From SVTX01 sp045542075 (GTDB lineage: Bacteria > Bacillota > Clostridia > Oscillospirales > CAG-272): DNA of 64,000 bases. The notes beneath the pieces were generated by a model. It did no database searches, was not told the DNA's origin, and worked only from the letters and a program-made list of their open reading frames with translations. Below are positions 60,831-64,000 of the stretch, in pieces. The translations under genes were made by a program, and so were the position numbers. Location of the stretch: the NCBI GenBank assembly GCA_045542075.1, contig JAZQKI010000023.1:36012-100011 (forward strand), written 5' to 3'. Each line of letters begins with the position of its first letter. Position 1 is the first letter of the stretch.

Positions 60831-61985
60831 TCAGTCCTTAGTTCTTACAGGGAGAAGCATAAACAGCTCGCTCTCGCCATTTTCGGGCTCCGCAGGCTCA
60901 ATATTTATGCTGGAGAATGCCGACGTCATGGAGATCTTTATCTCGTCGTACGAGCAAGCCTTTACACTGTCTGTAAGGAAACGGTTGTTAAACGCGATAG
61001 AAAGCGAATCTCCCGTGTGTTGAGTCTTTACCTCGTCGTAAATGCTTCCCGCAGCAGAAACAGCGGAAACCTTGATAAGATCATCACCCGCAACTATACG
61101 GACGTGCGAGCGCACTGCTCTCTCAATTCTCTCCTCGGTAATAAGCGACGCTCTCTCAAGCGCGGAGAGAAGCTCATACTTATTTGCAACTACCTCTATT
61201 TTGTGATTTCTTATGATAATTCTGTTATAGTCAATGTACTCGCCCGTAATAAGCTTCGTAAAGAACACAAGATTGTCAAATACAAGCACCATGTTCTTGT
61301 AGCTCATATAAACCGTCACCTTGCTGTCCTCGTCATCTGACAAAAGCTTTATGATCTCGTTTACAGACTTTGAGGGAACAATAAACGAATACTCAATACC
61401 CCTGGTAGAATTCTCAATGTTATCGATCTCAACGGGACATGTGCATACAGCAAGCTTAAAGCTGTCGCAAGCAACAACACTTATCTTACCTGCCTCTGTT
61501 TTAACGTAGCAGCCGTTGAGCATAGGACGGGTATTGTCGTTCACACCCATAGCGTAGGATACCTTTGCGAGCATTTTTTTCAAGGTGGGCTGACTTATTA
61601 TAAAGCCCTTCTCAGTCGTGAGATTAGGTATCTCGGGAAATTCCTCTGCCTTGAGCGAGCCTGTCTTGTGAGACGAGATTCCGCACTCAAAGGTAGCCTG
61701 AAGTCTGGAGTCTACCGTCAGAGTTATAAACTCTCCGTCCATAACCTTCAAGGTCTGGTTGAACTTCTGCGCGTTGATTATATAAGATCCTTGCTCAAGT
61801 ACCTCACAATCAACCGTTATCTTTATTCCCTTTTCAAGATCAAATGCTGTCAAAGTGCAGCTGTCGGGCTGATTTGCCTCGATAAGTATTCCCTCGACTG
61901 CCGTGAGTGTGCTCTTTCCGGATACCACGCTCATAAGAGGCGCTATCTTGTTGCTGATTTCCTGTCTGTTAAACGTAATTTTCAT
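60831..61985 (-). CDS. dnaN: DNA polymerase III beta subunit (sliding clamp)
   Basis: A 384-residue clamp made of three similar domains. It starts MKITFNRQEISNKI and ends in the MLLPVRTKD type tail; the segment RPMLNGCYVK near 160 is a family landmark. AAAGGAATAT precedes the ATG. It forms the ring that tethers the polymerase. Co-transcribed with recF and separated from dnaA by the 580-bp candidate origin. Confidence 0.96.
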   Translation of the reverse strand: MKITFNRQEISNKIAPLMSVVSGKSTLTAVEGILIEANQPDSCTLTAFDLEKGIKITVDCEVLEQGSYIINAQKFNQTLKVMDGEFITLTVDSRLQATFECGISSHKTGSLKAEEFPEIPNLTTEKGFIISQPTLKKMLAKVSYAMGVNDNTRPMLNGCYVKTEAGKISVVACDSFKLAVCTCPVEIDNIENSTRGIEYSFIVPSKSVNEIIKLLSDDEDSKVTVYMSYKNMVLVFDNLVFFTKLITGEYIDYNRIIIRNHKIEVVANKYELLSALERASLITEERIERAVRSHVRIVAGDDLIKVSAVSAAGSIYDEVKTQHTGDSLSIAFNNRFLTDSVKACSYDEIKISMTSAFSSINIEPAEPENGESELFMLLPVRTKD

Positions 61986-62565
61986 ATTATATTCCTTTCT
62001 TTTCTCGGAAAACTTTTAGAAGCACTGCTTGCAGTGCAGGTTTCCCGAACCCTTAAAAACTTTTCCCGCACTATTATTTTTATGTTTTATAATCGAGCTG
62101 ACGAAAAATTTATATATGACTTTAAGTATGTATTATAGCTCCGCTCTATCAACTCGCGCCTGTGGCGCTCTGCGGCGTCGCAGACGTCCGCAAGAGAGAA
62201 AGAGTGATAGAATGAAATAATTAGTAGTAATAGCAGTAGTGTCGCCAAAATTGTTAAAAAGTGGTCAAAACCCTTGTCCGCAAAGAAAAATTTTTCCACT
62301 AAAGGCTGTATAAATACCACCAAAAATTCAGGAAAAACTCCCCGCATTTTCAAATTCAAGGTGAAATTTTCTCAAGTCTCGAAGAAAAAACTTCAAATCA
62401 TCGGAATTTCGACTTTTCCACAGTCAAGTGAGTTCTAAAAACTCCTGTTGAAAACTTTAATTTTCCATATATCTCAACGGAAACTCTATTACTCTCCCCA
62501 TGTTAAAAAGTTGGGGAAAGTTTTTGAGGGTGCGGAAATTTCTTTCAAAAAGTTCCCATGAATCC
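61986..62565. other. oriC: Candidate replication origin (oriC) between dnaA and dnaN
   Basis: 580 bp without a gene. It contains six in-register TAG-like triplets at 62222-62239 (DnaA-trio pattern) next to AT-rich DNA, and DnaA-box-like sites on the same strand at 62274-62282 (TTGTCCGCA), 62292-62300 (TTTTCCACT) and 62414-62422 (TTTTCCACA), plus an opposite one at 62446-62454 (TGTTGAAAA). GC-rich palindromes lie at 62150-62190 and a hairpin GCACTGC/GCAGTGC at 62022-62037. None of the boxes is a perfect consensus. Confidence 0.65.
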
Positions 62566-63969
62566 TCATTCTCTGACTTCCTTGACAATCTCGTTGAGGG
62601 TGATCTCAAACGTGCGGTCGGACAAAAGCTTCTTTCGTATGATCTCCTCCGACGCGATTATCGTGGTGTGGTCACGGTTGAATATCTTGCCTATATTGGG
62701 ATAGGACATTTCGGTGAGATCCCTTATAAGGTAAATAGCAAGATGTCTTGCGTTTGCTATCTCCTTGACTCTGGATTTGCCTACAAGATCGGACTTTTTG
62801 ACATTGAATTTTTTCTCAACCGCGGAGAATATCTTGTCCACCGTTACGTTAACAGGCTCTTCGCCGCCCAGCAGCTCGCTGATGCAGTTTTTAGCTATCT
62901 CCATGGTTATTTCTCTGCCCGAGAGGAATTTTATAGCTACCAGCTTTTTAACCGCGCCCTCGATCTGTCTTATGTGAGAACGGAGATTTTCCGCAAGATA
63001 GAGTATAATATCGTCGGACACCTTGATTCCCGCCTGCGCGATCTTATTTTTGAATATTGCGATTCTAAGCTCAAGGTCCGGGGGCTGAATGTCTGCTATA
63101 AGTCCCCATTCAAAGCGGGATACAAGTCTCTCCTCGAGCGTCTTTATATCCTTGGGCGGACGGTCGGACGTGAGAATTATCTGTTTTCCATCCTCAAACA
63201 GCGCGTTGAAGGTGTGGAAAAATTCCTCCTGCGTGGAGGATTTACCCGCGATGAACTGAATGTCGTCCATCAGCAGAATATCTGCGCCGCGGTACTTTTC
63301 GCGGAACTGATCGGTCGAGTTGTTCTTGATCGCCTCGACAAGCTTAACCGTGAACTCTTCGCCCTTGATGTAGACCACTTTTTGGTTCGGATCGCGTTCG
63401 AGCAGTCGGTTGATGACCGCGTACATCAGATGCGTCTTGCCGAGACCGCTCTTGCCGTGAATGACCAGCGGATTGTAGGGACAGCTGCCGTCCTCCTCGT
63501 TGTGTGCGATGGAATAGCATGCAGCGTAGGCAAACTTGTTGGACTCGCCCACAATGAAGTTGTCAAAGGTGTAATAGGAGATCGCTTTTTTCTGCGGCGA
63601 AATGATCTTGATCGCGCTCTCCATCTCCTTTTGGTTCTGCTGTTCGGCGTCCGCGACCTTTTGCTTGACGTAACGGTCGTAGAGTGCGCGTGCGTCCTCG
63701 TAGGTGTTGATTTCCTCTCCCGCAAAGATGGCAACGTCTACCTCAAAGCCGAGGACGTTATAGAAGTTGTCGCGTATCGGGTCGAGATATTTGTCATTTA
63801 AGATGTTGCGCTTGAGATCCCTGTCTACGGTAAGAAGCGCGGTATCCTCGTTTAAGAAAACGAGGCGGACGCTTCCAAACCAAAGGTCAAAAGAAGAAGT
63901 GGAAAGAAGCTCCGAAAAAGGGGCGGCGACCGAGTCCCATATTTCCTGTAATTCGGCAAAGGAATTCAT
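62566..63969 (-). CDS. dnaA: Chromosomal replication initiator protein DnaA
   Basis: A 467-residue AAA+ initiator. Domain I covers about 1-85, a short linker to about 130, and the ATPase domain has Walker A GKSGLGKT at 172-179 and Walker B LLMDDIQF near 232. The C-terminal helix-turn-helix has the box-contacting signature near IFNRDHTTII. AAGGTGGGG precedes the ATG. It heads the minus-strand origin cluster; its promoter lies mostly outside the window. Confidence 0.97.
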   Translation of the reverse strand: MNSFAELQEIWDSVAAPFSELLSTSSFDLWFGSVRLVFLNEDTALLTVDRDLKRNILNDKYLDPIRDNFYNVLGFEVDVAIFAGEEINTYEDARALYDRYVKQKVADAEQQNQKEMESAIKIISPQKKAISYYTFDNFIVGESNKFAYAACYSIAHNEEDGSCPYNPLVIHGKSGLGKTHLMYAVINRLLERDPNQKVVYIKGEEFTVKLVEAIKNNSTDQFREKYRGADILLMDDIQFIAGKSSTQEEFFHTFNALFEDGKQIILTSDRPPKDIKTLEERLVSRFEWGLIADIQPPDLELRIAIFKNKIAQAGIKVSDDIILYLAENLRSHIRQIEGAVKKLVAIKFLSGREITMEIAKNCISELLGGEEPVNVTVDKIFSAVEKKFNVKKSDLVGKSRVKEIANARHLAIYLIRDLTEMSYPNIGKIFNRDHTTIIASEEIIRKKLLSDRTFEITLNEIVKEVRE

Positions 63970-64000
63970 AAATACCCCACCTTGTTCAAAAGATAAATAT

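Overview
The window looks like a low-oxygen Bacillota (Clostridia-like) chromosome, left of the replication origin. Evidence: the order dnaA-dnaN-recF-remB-gyrB-gyrA at the right end, the remA/remB pair, a pyruvate:ferredoxin oxidoreductase, KtrAB-type K+ uptake, strong AGGAGG ribosome sites, and TTGACA-N17-TATAAT promoters. I cannot name the genus. From dnaA (63969) leftwards to about 51.4 kb every gene is on the minus strand, as expected for a leading strand leaving an origin near 62 kb. Further left both strands are used.

Layout, left to right. 1-3.0 kb: yicC-remA-rpoZ-priA (minus; priA runs off the window; gmk is missing from its usual place). 3.1-6.1 kb: sugar isomerase-like/cysS/gtrA operon. 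6.3-9.4 kb: serC-serA-nagB. 9.5-11.6 kb: K+ transporter ktrB-ktrA. 11.6-17.2 kb: acyl-ACP thioesterase, fba, solitary MazF, a membrane-anchored cohesin-like protein, a small lipoprotein, an SDR and a radical-SAM/SPASM protein. 17.2-18.6 kb: a GMP synthase lacking the glutaminase domain, and tRNA-Trp. 18.6-21.4 kb: AT-richer accessory patch beside a duplicated tRNA-Trp 3' end. 21.4-24.4 kb: P-loop kinase and a GH2 glycosidase. 24.4-35.6 kb: surface-protein locus with a 2752-residue Cys-rich repeat lipoprotein, a divergent Gly/His-rich membrane protein and a secreted transglutaminase-like protein. 35.8-39.5 kb: nifJ. 39.9-44.1 kb: GH36, MATE transporter and degenerate PHP-like protein. 44.2-50.9 kb: cca, carA, and a carB-dapF fusion. 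51.3-64 kb: the origin cluster, with mreC-mreD between gyrB and gyrA.

The most unusual signals are these. (1) Four 306-354 bp intergenic elements (39.6, 51.0, 56.7 and 59.4 kb) share a four-hairpin plan whose stems differ in sequence but still pair. (2) CarA has lost all three glutaminase triad residues, and GuaA has no glutaminase domain, so both may run on free ammonia or on separate partners. (3) CarB is fused in frame to a DapF domain that lacks one of its two catalytic cysteines. (4) The giant lipoprotein has seven tandem repeats of about 150 residues plus 26-residue CxxC repeats, and its promoter carries a palindrome. (5) The dnaA-dnaN gap holds six TAG-like triplets next to DnaA-box-like sites. 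All calls come from reading the sequence; no database search was run.
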